Origin: Actinomycetota bacterium
GTDB lineage: Bacteria; Actinomycetota; Actinomycetes; S36-B12
Length of the DNA stretch: 15,100 nucleotides
NCBI GenBank assembly: GCA_009700485.1
Contig: WLLZ01000039.1
Coordinates: forward strand, 1 to 15,100
Reading direction: 5' to 3'
In this document: piece after piece, positions 14,694 to 15,100 of the stretch
How positions within the stretch are numbered: the first letter of the stretch is position 1
Layout: each line of letters begins with the position of its first letter
Program-made: the position numbers and the translations under genes
Notes under the pieces: generated by a model
Database searches by the model: none
What the model was told of the DNA's origin: nothing
What the model saw: only the letters and a program-made list of their open reading frames with translations

Positions 14694-15100
14694 GATGCCG
14701 AAGATCGCTTTCGCGAAAAGCGCGATTTAGCGCCTGCCTTGGCCTGTTTCGCTAATGCCTTCGCGAGCGACTTCGTGCTAGGTGCATCATGTGCTTCGCT
14801 AATCACCGCAACCAGCGCTTGCACGGCTGCATCTATAGGTATTGATTCGAGGTCGGTGACCGGCGGCGGTGAACTGGCAAGCGAGCTAAGAGCATCTAGA
14901 TTGCCAAGCACCTTCACGCCTAGCGCTGAAATCACATCACGATCTTGTACACCGTGCGCCATCGCCGCATCAAGTGCCCAGTCAGGGGTATGGAGCCGGG
15001 GCTCATCAGCACCGGGCTCACGGCCTTCGACTAGCGCCATCGCTACTCCACGGCGGACTAGGCGAACATACTCTGTCCACTGCATTTGCATTTTGACTCG
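14690..15100 (-). CDS. Unrecognised protein, probably the C-terminal part of a longer gene (5' partial)
   Basis: The frame is open to the right edge. ATGs at 15091 and 15085 are the first in view, but only nine bases lie upstream and no ribosome binding site is visible, so the true start may be outside the window. The visible 133 residues from 15091 begin MQMQWTEYVRLVRRGVA, contain a HTPDWALDAAMAHGVQDRDV stretch (34-53) and end in a Lys/Ala/Ser/Arg-rich basic tail (about 105-133). There is no membrane segment and no motif I recognise. It is the first visible gene of the minus-strand operon; its TGA overlaps the next GTG. The context suggests a role in the same envelope pathway, but this is inference only. 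Confidence 0.6.
   Translation of the reverse strand, partial: RVKMQMQWTEYVRLVRRGVAMALVEGREPGADEPRLHTPDWALDAAMAHGVQDRDVISALGVKVLGNLDALSSLASSPPPVTDLESIPIDAAVQALVAVISEAHDAPSTKSLAKALAKQAKAGAKSRFSRKRSSAS

Noticed and set aside
14709..14718. Palindrome TTTCGCGAAA near the DUF5941 start as a regulatory site
   Set aside because: It lies within the coding sequence of the preceding gene, where Ser/Arg/Phe codons of the basic tail explain it.
1..15100. Mobile element, CRISPR array, tRNA or rRNA
   Set aside because: Both strands were read for transposase or integrase motifs, regular direct repeats, cloverleaf-like segments and rRNA sequence; none was seen. All genes look like chromosomal actinobacterial genes.

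Overview
The window comes from an actinobacterium (Actinomycetota) of moderately high GC, roughly 55-60% by eye. The evidence is a WhiB regulator, a two-gene F420 module with a fused FbiB, a mycobacterial-type mannose-1-phosphate guanylyltransferase, an LCP protein with a LytR_C domain, and a DUF5941 CDP-alcohol phosphatidyltransferase. The order whiB - fbiA - fbiB - manB - lcp - TIGR03089 recalls the mycobacterial Rv3260c-Rv3268 neighbourhood. Here rmlD and wbbL are absent between manB and lcp, and a TIGR03089 protein and a SpoIID-like protein take their place. GTG starts are common, and several starts are coupled to the preceding stop. I cannot assign a genus; a mid-GC, possibly uncultivated lineage is a guess.

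Layout. (1) 1-3464, minus strand: whiB followed by a very large GT2/membrane glycosyltransferase that runs off the left edge. (2) 3465-3741: a 277-base, relatively AT-rich divergent control region with a well-formed whiB promoter whose -10 lies in a 16-bp dyad. (3) 3742-6130, plus strand: fbiA and fbiB, the coenzyme F420 assembly genes, nearly abutting. (4) 6149-7225, minus strand: GDP-mannose pyrophosphorylase. (5) 7235-7993, plus strand: a TIGR03089 protein whose longest start is only 9 bp from the divergent start of manB. (6) 7968-9596, minus strand: an exported SpoIID/LytB-domain protein overlapping the TIGR03089 gene tail to tail. (7) 9740-11158, plus strand: an LCP glycopolymer ligase, divergent from (6). 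(8) 11190-15100, minus strand: a tightly packed operon of an unrecognised protein (partial), a three-part DUF5941/CDP-alcohol phosphatidyltransferase, a second CDP-alcohol phosphatidyltransferase, and a GT2 glycosyltransferase.

How they fit. Apart from whiB and the F420 genes, the window is about the cell surface. It makes an activated sugar (GDP-mannose), moves sugars onto membrane or extracellular acceptors (two glycosyltransferases), makes phosphodiester-linked lipids or head groups (two CDP-alcohol phosphatidyltransferases), attaches glycopolymers to peptidoglycan (LCP) and probably trims or binds peptidoglycan (SpoIID-like). The least explained part is the coupled operon at 11190-15100. 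One of its two CDP-alcohol phosphatidyltransferases has His where the family motif has its last Asp. Its lipid product cannot be read from sequence alone.

No tRNA, rRNA, CRISPR array, insertion sequence or prophage gene was seen. No stretch above 300 bases lacks a gene.
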